Source of the DNA: Protopterus annectens
Taxonomy: Eukaryota; Chordata; Ceratodontiformes; Protopteridae
Direction: 5' to 3'
Length of the DNA stretch: 64,000 bases
NCBI RefSeq assembly: GCF_019279795.1
Contig: NC_056732.1
Location: 1,072,788,078-1,072,852,077, forward strand
The translations under genes and the position numbers were made by a program. Positions 20,060 to 30,974 of this stretch are shown in pieces. Position 1 is the first letter of the stretch, and each line of letters starts with the position of its first letter. The notes below the pieces were generated by a model. It was not told where the DNA came from. It searched no databases and saw only the letters and a program-made list of their open reading frames with translations.

Positions 20060-22834
20060 TGTCTAACAGTGACACAGAAGTGATACCCGGGGTAAACCGA
20101 CGATCTCCCATCCATTCATCAAGATTCCTCTTGAAGAGAGTCAATGAGGGACTCTGCCTAACCTGGACTGGGATTTTATTCCAGAGTGAAGGGAGCCTCT
20201 GGGTTATGAATCTGTCCCTTCAGCATGTCCTATTTATTTCAGTGCTGAGGTTCAAGTCTCTTGAGCGCGTAGCTCGATGGGATTTTGATTTTCTGAGCTG
20301 CAGCATGTCCATTAATTCCGGGTTGGACATGGCTTTATACGTCAGGCACAGATCGCCTCTGAGCAGGCGGTATGCCACTGAGTAGAGCTGGAGTTTCTTT
20401 AACCGGGCAGCATATGGCATCTGTTTGAGCCCTTTGATCTTCTTGGTGAGGTACTTTTGGGGTCTTTCCAGTTGCTGCAGGTGGTCTGGTAAGGTACATC
20501 CCAAAAGGGGCATTGTACTCAATTATGGGCCTGATGAGGGATGAGTAAAGAGGCACGATGACCTCCCCTGATCTAGATGTGAATCCCTTCATGATTAGGT
20601 GGGCTATATAAAATGTTTTTCTAACCACTTTGGCTATGTGGTTGTCAAATGAGAGACTGCTATAAACTTTGGTCCCAGGTCCCCAATTACTTCTTCTGTA
20701 CTTAATGGATTACCACCTATGTGGTAATTTGTGGGCAGTTTGTTTTTGCCAAAGGGGATGACTATACACTTTTTGGCGTTTAGCTTGAGGCCATGGCTCT
20801 GGCACCAGTTGTCTGTTTCTATGAGGCCCTTTTGGAGGATGCTTGCGTCGGCTGGAAATTAGATTATGTCGCCCAGATTGCAGTCATCTGCAAACTTGGT
20901 CAGCCACAGTCCTTCCGTGTTGGCCTGTACCTCCGAGAAATATATACCGAACAAGAGAGGTCCCAGGACTGAGCCTTGTGGGACGCCACTTGTAACTAGT
21001 TTGGAGTCTGACATGGCTCCAGCAATTCTAACCATGTGGGTTCTGTCCTTGAGCCAGTTTGCAACCCATCTAGTGACATAGGGGTTCATATTTAAGCTGG
21101 TGAGCTTATCTATAATGCCCGAGTGGGGTATTGTATCGAAGGCTTTTGCGAGGTCCAGGTAGGCTGTGTGGACCACCTTCCCCGTGTCAATGGCCTTGGT
21201 GACTGTTTCAAAGAAATCGACCAGGTTTAAGAGGCGGGATCTGCCCTTAAAGCCGAACTGGGTAGGATCCAGTGTCTGTAGGTCCCCAATATCTTTATTT
21301 ATGAGGTCCATGATGATCCATTCCATAACTTTGCAGACCAAGCTAGTCAGGCTTATGGGGCGATAGTTTCCAGGATCCGTTGAGGCACCACCTTTGTGGA
21401 GAGGGACCACTGTTGCTGTATGCCACTCTTTAGGTACATATCCTGTAGTAAGGCTGAGACTGGAACAGCAGTTTTATGTTTGGGTTTAGCTCTTCTTGGA
21501 GTTCATGTAGGACACAGCCCAGGACACCGTCTGGTCCCATTGATGCTGTGTTTTTTGCTTTGGAGAGGGCGGCTCTTACCTGAGCATCTGAGATGTCAGG
21601 AGGGCAGCACTCTGCTGGGATAGATATTTGCCCTTTTGGTAGGGGGGGGGGAGTTTGCGCTCAACCTGTCAGCTAGGATGTTGGCAATGTCTGTGGGTTC
21701 GGTGTATTTTTTGTCATTTTGGACCAATTCTGAGCATATCTGGGAATTCCCACCCAGGTTCCTAACATAACTAAAGAAAGCCTTGTGATTATCCTTAGTG
21801 TCCTGTGCAATTTTTCTCTCGAAGCTGGCCTTAGACGATTTTATGAGTGCCCATAGTTTTTTGCTAATACTGATCAGAGATGCCTTCCCTTTTTGGGATT
21901 TTGCTCGATCATGTAGTAGCTTCCTCCTTCTACTGTATAGTTTGTTTATAGCTGGGGTCCACCACACAGGACGTCTGCCTTTGGAGGATTGGGTCTTGGT
22001 TTTATTTGGGATTGCATGATCCATGCATTCCTGAAGGTGTTCATAGAATGCGTTTATAAAGGATTCTGCAGTCTGGGCCATATTTTCCACAGGCCCGGGG
22101 GCTCTGAAGGATTCCACCTCGGTTTTGAGTGTGAAATTTGCTTTAGAGAAGTTTTTCACTGTGGTTTTCTGGGTAGGGGGTGGGGTCGGGATGTGAATAT
22201 CCAGTGAAATTAGTTTATGGTCTGATCTTACCAGTGAGGGATACACTTCTGGTCTGGAGCATAGAGTCCCCATGTTGGTGATGATCAGGTCCAGTATGTT
22301 TTCCCCTCTTGTGGGAGTGGTAACAAGTTGTTCCATAGCATTTGAGTTTATAAATTCTGGGAACCTTTGGGCTAAGGTGTTGGAGCTAGAGTAATGCTCC
22401 CAGTCTATGTCTGGGTACTTAAAGTCGCCCAATATAATGGCGTTTGGAGACACCTTCATATTTTCCAGTGTTCTCAGGAAGGCCGAGTGGGGTTCCCGAG
22501 TTTGGGAGGATGGTCTGTAGCAGGCTATAAACTGGAAAGCAGTTTTACCCACTGTTAGTTGCACATGGATAGTCTCTGATGCTTCGTGCTGTGCCACCAA
22601 CCTGGAGGTGTGGGTATCTTTGACTAATATTGATACTTCCCCTCCTTTTGTGGTTCGGTCCAAGTTTTGGGGCCGAAAAGCATGGTATGTGGTATAACCT
22701 GGTAGTGCTGGGGTGTTCTCAGGAGCCTTGAACCAGGTTTCTCTTACTGCACAGATATCTATGTTCTCCATGCTAGAGAGAGTTTTGAGTGCGTGCATCT
22801 TGAGGTTTAGACTTCTGGCGTTGAGTAGCATCAC
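20060..22834 (-). pseudogene. CR1 copy B ORF2: APE endonuclease and RT
   Basis: ORF2 starts at 22834. The first 412 codons are open: NARS (residues 5-8), ETWF with Glu 32, IACYRP, GDF (136-138) and SDHKLIS (from 204) are the APE endonuclease blocks. The frame breaks near 21640 at a G run. The RT then reads VPLHKGGASTDPGNYRPISL, VHTAYLDLAKAFDTIPHSG, VPQGSVLGPLLFGIYF and FADDCNLGD (20859-21410, an open 183-codon frame with the FADD box). It breaks again near 20860 and 20670. The end at 20220-20520 has RATRSRDLNLSTEINRTCWR. Few lesions, so younger than copy A. Confidence 0.9.
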
Positions 22835-22860
22835 TCTTAGTTTCTTATCCCTTGTGATAC

Positions 22861-23790
22861 CTATGGAGGTGGGTTTGTCTTTTGAGCCTTGCCTAAAAAA
22901 GGCACTATGGGGGTAGCAAGAGCCTTTGCCAATATCCGAAAGCCCAGGGGTGACAGGTGCAAGCCGTCCCTAGCGAAGCATCGTGGCTTGTCGAGCATGT
23001 CATCCCAGTCTGACAGGCATTGGATCCCCTTTGAATGACACCAATACTTAAGCCAATTGTTGAAATTGATAATCTTGTCTTCATATTGTGGCATCATTCT
23101 TGGTGAGGGTAAGATACTACTCAAGGTCAGAGTCATACCGGCCTGGGCTACATGCTCAGAGAGCTCCTCTATGTCTCTTTTCATGTAGTCCAGGGAGGTA
23201 CGTCTCGGGTCATTCACACCAGCATGGACAATGACCAAGTCATATTTGTACTTGCCTTGGAGTGACCTGAGTGCTTGTGTTATGTGGCGGATCCTAGCGC
23301 CCGACAGGCAGCTCACCGTGACCTTCTCCTTGTTCAGCCTGGTGAGCGGGACGTCAGTGTGCCTAACGATAGAGTCACCTATTACAAGTGTATCTGGTGT
23401 GTGTTTAGCCTTAAGGGCTGTGATTGTTCAGCACACTGGCTTTGTGAGCTATGTGTTGCACGTGTTTTGTTTTGGGGTAGCGGTTGCTTGGGTGTCTGCT
23501 TTGGAGGTCTCTGCTGCTTAGGCAGATTTTTATTTAGAGCCTCCGAGTATGTTTTTGTGTGTTTATGTGTTTGGTTTGCTGTCGTGGTAGATCTATGTGA
23601 GACTGGAATTGTAGTGAGTGTGGTTTCCTTCTCCTCCTGACTGGTTACGCCAGTACCGAGTTGAGAGAGCTTAGCCTCCAGTTTGGCTAAATGGTTGCAT
23701 CTCTCACGTGTTGGAATTTGTTGGGAGGAGGAGAGGGTTGCCTGTGTACATGAGGCAGTTGTAACATTGCCTCAAGATTCCCAGATTCAC
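22861..23790 (-). pseudogene. CR1 copy B ORF1: coiled coil and SGNH esterase
   Basis: ORF1 of CR1 elements carries an esterase-like domain thought to act with lipids or membranes. Four SGNH blocks are visible on the minus strand: VIGDSIVRHTD with GDS at 23371-23379, LSGARIRH at about 23295-23316, VIVHAGVND at 23208-23234, and the catalytic pair in RDGLHLSPLG at about 22950-22980. Upstream, LAKLEAKLSQLG (about 23665-23700) looks like a short coiled coil, followed by a Lys/Gln/Pro-rich linker. A frame break near 23410 separates linker from esterase. The last 151 codons are open. Confidence 0.8.
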
Positions 23791-23799
23791 CAGCTGGAC

Positions 23800-25499
23800 C
23801 GGAGGAGATTGACAACTGACCTTTGGACAAGCTAGAATAGTATTGGGAATTCCTTTATAATTGAAAAAAAGGGCCAATGTGGAACAAGGTACTCAAGGGG
23901 AGTTTGTGAGGGTGTAGTGCTTTTAATTTTTTAGTGCTGACTTATATAATTGCTTTAGTGAGCAAGTGCCAGGTAACTTAAATGCAACGTGTTACAGGTA
24001 ACTTAAATGCAAAAAAGACAAACAGTAAATTTCTTTCAAGTGAAACAAGGAAATAAGTACAGTAAGCAATGCAGATATCACTAGGGATCCACAGAAACGC
24101 TGAAAAGCCGCGTTTTAGGTGGAATTAGCGATTCAGGGAAATAACAAGCAAACAAACAACAAGCATACAAACAAAGCTAGATTCAGCACACCTGGATCTA
24201 GTCTATGCTACAGCAAACACGGTGTACCAATTACAGTAAGAAGCAGTTCAAACATGCAGGCACTATAAGCCTTTAACCAGAAATTCCCAGCTCAGAAGGG
24301 CAGAGTCCAGCCTCTCCTCCACAAGAGTGCAGACCACAAACCTTCTTAATGTAAATAACTGGCCTGAAGCCCAAGTGCTGAAACCAGAATTAATACACTT
24401 TTAGAATAACAGACACTGAGCCCTCAATCAGCAGTTCCCAACTTAGAAGGATGTAAGCTACCTGTTCTGCCACTACAGTGCAGACCACAAACCTTCTTAA
24501 TGTAAAACAATTGGTCTGAAGACCAAGTGCTTAAACTAAAAGGCTTAGAGTTACACCAAGCAGTAATAAATACAATTGAGTACTTTTAAGATGATGCAAA
24601 AGCAAAATAAAGTAGGAAGAAACACAAATACAGTAAAAGCAGATACAATTTTTTTTTTTTTTTTTGAGGGAGCAAATGAGATGGGCACAGGAGTTACAGG
24701 ACAGAAACAAGTGCAAATGCAGGCCTTCAAATCAGAAAGTTGACAGAGATGGAAGACCGCCCAAACGGCCAATAACTACAAATTCTGGGCCAGAACCACT
24801 CCTTATGTGGTAGACAGGTTACCTAATGCTTACCAGTCCACTGATAAGCTAAAAGGCTTCCCTCCAACACAGAAAGGCTTGGGGGGCTCAGAAGCTTACA
24901 AACAGTCCTGGATACAGAAAATCTGTATCTGGAACACTAATTACAGGAAAGGGAGGAAACAGGCTTACAATTTTTTTTTTTCAGAAAAGTAGCAAAAACA
25001 GTAGTAAAAACAATTCACATGCAGTGCAAGCTGGCACACTTGAGCATGTAGCAATATTAGTCCACACACAGTTTGAAAAAATGCGATTAAATTAAAAAGG
25101 ACTAAAAGCAAGTGCAGAAAAGGTTTATTAGGTAGAATGCAGTAAAGAGATGGGACTGGGGGAGTGTCCTAGATCAAATCTACAGTGGGGCGGACACTGC
25201 AAAAGCCACCAAATTTGAACTACAACCAAGAACAGGGAGGAGGGGGTGGGGAAGACAGTTTCAACAGAGATGTGAGGAATCACAGTGCAAATTATAAAAC
25301 CCAGAAAATATATACTGATCTCTGTATATTTGCAGAACAGTAAGACAACAGATATCTAAGCAACAATTTAGCTCTATAATACAGAATAATACAGAAAAAT
25401 ATACTCAGCTCTATATATTTGCAGATAGTCTTGTAAGGCTGTCTCAGCACACAGGTTTCAATTTAAATGCAGGCTGTTGTTAGAACGAGAACAGGATAA
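23800..25499 (-). repeat. CR1 copy B 5' UTR with tandem repeats
   Basis: No coding sequence. Two imperfect tandem units of about 150 bp lie at about 24256-24400 and 24406-24552. Both contain CAGACCACAAACCTTCTTAA and then TGGCCTGAAGCCCAAGTGCT or TGGTCTGAAGACCAAGTGCT. A short duplication, CAGGTAACTTAAATGCAA, occurs at about 23969-23986 and 23994-24011. LINE 5' UTRs often hold repeated promoter units; that role is inferred here. Confidence 0.6.
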
Positions 25500-25510
25500 A
25501 TTGCAGAATA
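25500..25510. repeat. Right target-site duplication of CR1 copy B
   Basis: ATTGCAGAATA, exact copy of 19915-19925, where L1 sequence resumes. Confidence 0.85.
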
Positions 25511-28500
25511 TTAAAGCAGAAAATAAGGGATTAACTTGATAATATGCACGAGTTTAAAAAGATTGTTCTTGAGCAATTTTTTTTTTTGGACAATACTACA
25601 GCACAAAAACTTTTAGCACAATGACTCACGCAACAGAAAGTAGAAAGGGCTGTTGGGAAGCTTAGTGAGCCTACAACAAAGAAGGTAACGGATCCTGTAG
25701 AGATATTATAAATGTTCTGGAAATTCTATGAAAGTCTGTATAAAACAGAGAAATATGGAAATCAAGAAAACATACAAATGGAAATGTTTATGGAATAATT
25801 AAATATGCCAAGGTTACAGGCGGATGAGGCTCAACTACTAAAGTTGGGATAGGAGGCGACAAGATAAAAATTGTGATGTACAACCAATCTACAGGAAAGT
25901 CCCAAGGAACGGATGGTATTCCTGTGTATGTTTGGAAACTAGGAGGGGAAAAAAACTAAAAGTGCTGTTAAACAAAATCTTTCAGATCTGTAAGAGGATG
26001 AGAAGTATCAACACCGTGGAATATAGCAGTGGTAGCTGTAATACCTAAAGAGGGTAAAGATCCATCGGACACAGCTTCATACAGTATCTTTTCAATACTA
26101 AACCATGACTATAAATAGTGTTCATGTCTATAATGGCTAAAAGAATGACAAAACTGATGACAAAACTGATAGATGTGGATCAATGTAGGTTTTGCTGGGG
26201 GGCATTTAACATTTATAGAACACTGATCCGGAGGAAAGCAGAATGCAAGATAATACCACTGCTGTTGGTGGGTCTAGATGCAGAGAAAGCATTTGACATA
26301 GTAACCTGGGACTTTATGAGCACGGCAATGGGAGCATTGGCATTTCCTGAAAAAAATATATATATAAGGTTGATTAGGAGGATATATGAGAGATTGGTGG
26401 TGAAAATTTAAGTGGGTGGGGGCCTCTCTAATAATTTCTGTTTGAGCAGAGGAACCAGGCAGGGGGCGTCCTCTTTCCCATTTGTTATTTACATTACATT
26501 TAGAAGCACTGGCAAAGAAGACGCAGAAATTCAAGGACATAATTGATATGGTAGTAAAGAAAAGCTGGCTGTATTTACAGATGGTATTTTATACTTGACA
26601 AAATGAGAAAGAAAGAGACATTGCAGTGCTGTGGAGCACCAACAGTTTTAAATATTTTTGGAATACAAAATTGATGAAGCTAAAACAAAGGCAATAGCAG
26701 TAAACTATGTACCCAAAGTGGTTCAGCAATATCCATATTTATGGAGACATGATAAAAAGTATTTAGGACTATGGATTGAAAGGGATTCTGGTGTGGCAGC
26801 TAAAGATATATGTGGGAAGAAACTACATAAAAGACGATACAAAAACTGAGAAAATGGAAGCCTGGTTATATGGTTAAGGATAGTATGGTACAAGCAATAA
26901 AAATGTTTTTAGTCCCTTTAGTCTTATACACAGGTTAGGTATATTTTTATGAACCAGAAGTTGGGGATAACAATTAATGAAAAGCTGAAGGACTTTATCT
27001 GGGATGGGAAGACTGCAAGAGTCAAGTGGAATAAGATGATTCTTCCAGTAGTATAGGGTAGATTGGGATTACCCAATTTGAAGGGGTATTTCAGAGCTAC
27101 ACATTTAAGGCTCCTATACAAAGAACACACAGAAAATTACAATTCAAAGTGTATAGGAGTGATGCTGAAACAGTGGGGAGCTCAAGAAACAATGAGAGAC
27201 TGCAATTTTGGATGCAGGCCTTTAGAGAGAACAATAATCATTATACAGATTATTATATCCATAACAGCACAGAAAGTATTTTAAGTACTAAGCCAACATG
27301 GGAATAGAGAAGGGAGATTCTGCCGATAGGGATGACTGCAATTGGGGGGGGGGGGGGTTTGAATTTATTACAGAAAACTGGCGAAGGAACCAAGGTATTG
27401 GGAGCAAATAACTACAGAAAGAAATATGATAGAATGGGAAGATGCCAAGAATTTATTTGGACTGCAGGTTAGAGATTGCCTTCCCCATCAAGGATTGATA
27501 GAGTACAGGCAAAGAGAAAGAAATGGGGGGGGGGGGTCCTAAACCAAAAGACCAGCACTGGTAGAGTGTTTAGTAGAATCTAGAACAGAAGCGGTCATTA
27601 AAAAAGTAATGATTAGTGAAGCATGTAAAATACTGCATGAAAACTGTAAAAATATATCACAGGAGATTAGAAAGGATTGGGGAGAGAGACTGGATAAGCA
27701 ATTTACAAAGAAACAATGGGAGGATACATGTACATCTCCCAAATATGCAACAAAATCTAGAAGATTTAGGATTTTGCTTGCAAATGTTTACATATATATT
27801 TCTGTACCCCAAGTAGACTCCGGAGAATTTTTCCTTGGGTAGATAGCAAGTACTGGAGGTGTGACAGGAAGAGGTAATTGCAAACATGTTTTCTGGGAGT
27901 GCAACAAGTTGGTGGACTTTAAGGATTCCCCGTGGGAATGCACCGTCAGAGATGCTGGTTGGGTGGATTAGTGTGACGAGGGAGATGAATTTTTTACACT
28001 ATGATACAGAATCTGAATTGCCTAGACATGGTAAGGCCTTGTGTCTAATTATGGTGGCCGTCAAAAAAAGCAATCACTAGAAAATGGAAATCAAACTCTA
28101 AAACCAACAATATTAGAAGTAGTGAATATAGTAATAGAGAAAACAACTGAAATTGAGATCTTTAGAAAAACGTAGGGGCAAACTACATAGGAAAAAAATG
28201 AGAATACCTACAGGGGAGAAATGAGGTTTACAACAAGGCAGGACTTTAATCGATTGGGTAGATAAGTGATGTATAATGCCTGCAACTGGGAGTGTGCAAG
28301 TACTGTTTGTATTGTAAAATGCCTGCAACCAGGATTTTGTTGGTGTGGTGCGGTTTGTTTTCCTTTTAATGTATGACTGCTTATGTCTTAAGTGACAGTT
28401 TAATGATGTTTCTCGTTTTAAAAAAAAGGGGCAAGAATTGAATAATTTATGTAATGTTGCTTAGGTGTACAATATATAATGTTTGTTAATTTTAACTTAT

Positions 28501-28588
28501 TAATACAGTTTGATCACTTTTATATAATTGTGAATGAGCCTCTGTCACAAGTTATCATTCAATAAAGGTGTTTTAAAAAAGAAAAAAA
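25511..28588 (+). pseudogene. L1-like ORF2 RT and C-terminal domain, broken
   Basis: RT of a non-LTR element. Blocks: STGKSQGTDGIPVYVWKLGG (25890-25950, RT domain 1-2), IMAKRMTKLMTKLI then DVDQCRF (26126-26195), LLLVGLDAEKAFDIVTWDF (26256-26315, catalytic block A), NEAKTKAIAVN-type DEAKTKAIAVN and KYLGLWIERD (26670-26790). The C-terminal zinc knuckle is split by a frameshift: YWRCDRKR, then NCKHVFWECNK (27850-27910). G runs (27344-27357, 27526-27537) coincide with breaks. The YADD block is not readable. Confidence 0.75.
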
Positions 28589-28589
28589 G

Positions 28590-28884
28590 TTTATCTCAGT
28601 AATAACAGAATGTCCAGATGCAGATGTGATATTCAAGTTGCTGTATCCAGCAATTTTCGGATTTCTTTTTCCTGGAGGATCAAAGTACTAGGGTAACCTC
28701 TCTTTTCAAACATATTAACCAACACACCATTTTCCTGAGAAAGTAACTGTTCACTGGAGATCATTCTCACTAATTGCACCATTTGCCCCACTACTTGACC
28801 TTTCTTTTGAAAGCAAGGATGACAACTACCGTAGTGTAATACGTAGTTACAGTAGGTGGGAATTTCAATAAATGTTAGAAAAAA
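28590..28884 (-). pseudogene. PLE-3 RT segment after the catalytic core
   Basis: Minus strand: IEIPTYCNYVLHYGSCHP, then FQKKGQVVGQMVQLVRM and NMFEKRGYPSTLIL. These match the block after the YxDD box in PLE RTs (compare SLYRKQ...NNILSYNSMHP and ALFLDRGYDANLV in PLE-1). The left end meets the L1 3' end; the right end meets DIRS copy B. Confidence 0.75.
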
Positions 28885-28926
28885 GTACAGTTTTGTACCT
28901 ACCATAAATGTAGATGTTCGAAGATC

Positions 28927-29079
28927 CACATTGCTGCAGTCCTTACACTTGGGTAGTCCGCTGTCCTCGGTCGGCCCGAATATCAAAGTATTAGGCTGAC
29001 GTCGGTCAAGGCGCATAAGACTGACATCAGGTCGTCAGGGTACAAATGCGCATGACCGACGTCATATCCTCAGTCTTTT
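28927..29079 (+). repeat. Left inverted terminal repeat of DIRS copy B
   Basis: Reverse complement of 34207-34359 with about one mismatch (GCTGCAG here, GTTGCAG in the complement of the right copy). It contains a strong hairpin: TGACGTCGGTCA (28997-29008) pairs with TGACCGACGTCA (29053-29064), and GCGCAT (29011-29016) with ATGCGC (29046-29051). Confidence 0.92.
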
Positions 29080-29254
29080 CTTGCCCCAGATGTCAGAAGA
29101 CCCTAAAAAGAAAGGTCACAACCAAAAGACAGCAAACAACAACCAACCACCCTAGTACTAATCATATGTACAATATATACAATATCCACAATATGTACAA
29201 CCCCAACCCACACAACCGCCTCTAACTACAGAGGGGAAGGAGGGAGGGTAAATT

Positions 29255-29356
29255 GGACTGCAGCAATGTGGATCTTCGAACATCTACATTTATGGTAGGT
29301 ACAAAACTGTACTGTGTTCTTCATCTCACATTGCTGCAGTCCTTACACTTGGGTAG
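29255..29356. repeat. Internal complementary region of DIRS copy B
   Basis: 29255-29312 is the exact reverse complement of the left end 28885-28942. 29315-29356 is the reverse complement of the right end 34329-34370 with one mismatch. The two halves meet with two bases (TG) between, so this region spells the joined element ends. In DIRS it serves as template to complete and circularise the cDNA. Confidence 0.9.
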
Positions 29357-30974
29357 AATCCCAAAGCAGAGGTAAGGGAGGATGGCAAAACTATAAAGCA
29401 GTAGGAGCCGCCAAAATGCCCTGTAAAATTGCAGTGGCAAAACCAGCCCTAGATTTAGAGTAAAGTGGAAGGTGGTAATGCTTAGAGAAAGTATGCACTG
29501 AACTCCAAGTAGCTGCCTCCAAAATATCTTTAGTTGCCACCCCTTAAAAGCTGTAGAAGTGGCAGTAGCCCTAGTGGAATGAGGCCTAATCCCAGCTGGA
29601 ATCTCCTTACCATGATGGGAATAACAGAAAGCAATACAAAACCCAATCCACTTAGAAATAGTTTGTTTTGACACAGGCTTGCCCTGAGAACCCAAAGCAA
29701 ATGAAACAAATAACTGCTGAGACTGCCTGAACCCTTTAGTTCTGCTCAAATAATATCGCAACTGCCTGTGCATATCCAAAGTGTGCAAAATCTTTTCCCC
29801 TTTATTTTGGGGGTTTGCATAAAAAGTAGGCAAATGAATAGTTTGGTTTAAAGCCACACTAGAAACCACTTTAGGCATAAAAGAAGGATTAGTACGCAAA
29901 GATACCCTATCCTTATGGAAAATTAAGAAAGGCTCAACCGCCATAAGGGCCTGTAATTCAGAAACCCTTCTTGCAGAGGTAATGGCCAACAAAAAAGCAG
30001 TCTTGCATGATAAATATTTCAACTCAGCAGTAGCTGCAGGCTCAAAAGGTTGTAGAGTGAGTTTCTCCAACACAAAATTGAGATCCCAAGCAGGAGTAGG
30101 AGCTCTCCGTGGGGTCTTATATTCTTTGCCCTCTAAGGAATTGCTTAAACAAAGGATGAGAAAACAATGGTGGGTCACAGTCATAGTGAGCAGAAATTGC
30201 TGCAGCATGAACCTTGATAGAAGAGAAGGACAAACCTTTGTCCAGTAACTCAGTAAGATATTGAAGAGCCACACTTAAATTAGGCTTAGAAACATCAAAT
30301 TCCTTTGCTGTACTCCAAAATAAAAATCTCTTCCATTTATCTGCGTACACTTTCCTTGTACTAGGCCTTCTGGCCTCCAAAATAACATTCAAAACTTGCT
30401 GTGGAAGCTGAGACCCTCCAGGGTTTAAAACAGAATATGCCAGGCTGTTAGGTGAAGAGAGTGAAGTTTGACATTGAGTAAGTGACTGTTCTCCTGAGAC
30501 AGCAGGTGTGGAATCAAAGGTAAAGGCCATGGAGGCTCCCGTACCAGACTTCTCAGAAATGGGTACCAGTGCTGTCGAGGCCAATCTGGAGCTATTAAAA
30601 TCATCTTTGGCTTGTCCTGTCTGACCTTCAGGAATACCTTTGGGAGGAGAGGCAGAGGTGGAAAGGCATACACATGAAGATTGCTCCAATTGAAGGAAAG
30701 AGCATCCACTTTCCAGGCTGTGGGATGAAACCTTTTTGTGCAAAACTTTGGCAGCTGGTAGTTTTGTGGAGAAGCGAACAGATCTATGTCTGGAGTTCCC
30801 CATAACACTGTCAATTTCTGAAATACATGAGGATCCAATTTCCACTCGTGGGGATCCATAATTTGTCTGCTCAGCACATCTGCTAAGGAGTTCTGTGCTC
30901 CCGGCAGAAACCTTGCCTGAAGATTCAGCTGTAAACTGAGAGCAGTCTCCCACAAAATCATTGCTTGTCTGCAT
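29357..30974 (-). pseudogene. DIRS copy B tyrosine recombinase, one frameshift near the end
   Basis: Integrates the circular cDNA. The N-terminal SAM-like part is in the frame ending at 30117 (ARRPSTRKVYADKWKRFLFW, LLDKGLSFSSIKVHAAAISA). The catalytic part follows in the frame 30274-29321: TSARRVSELQAL with the first catalytic Arg (about 29950), GKPVSKQTISKW, and RPHSTRATATS with the His-x-x-Arg pair (about 29570). The last block, TWSSVHTFSKHY with the tyrosine nucleophile (about 29470-29510), is in another frame; the break is at a short G run near 29543-29546. The two N-terminal frames overlap near 30120-30270. Confidence 0.88.

Larger units (their letters stand above)
19926..25499 (-). mobile_element. 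CR1-clade LINE copy B, apparently full length
   Basis: Minus-strand CR1 inserted in L1 copy A: 3' tail 19926-20060, ORF2 to 22834, ORF1 22861-23790, and about 1.7 kb of 5' UTR to 25499. The exact 11-mer ATTGCAGAATA lies on both sides (19915-19925 and 25500-25510), as a target-site duplication that also restores the L1 sequence. The 3' tail holds GGCTTATAAATGCCC and CCTATGAAA on the minus strand, the CR1-style octamer end. Confidence 0.9.
19500..28589 (+). mobile_element. L1/Tx1-like LINE copy A, split by CR1 copy B
   Basis: Two pieces, 19500-19925 and 25500-28589, are collinear with one continuous stretch of L1 copy B (50188-53466), which proves that the sequence between them is an insertion. 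It is 5' truncated inside the endonuclease region. The 3' end has AATAAA (28561-28566) and an A-rich end at 28577-28588. It sits in PLE-3. I see no clear target-site duplication. Confidence 0.8.
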
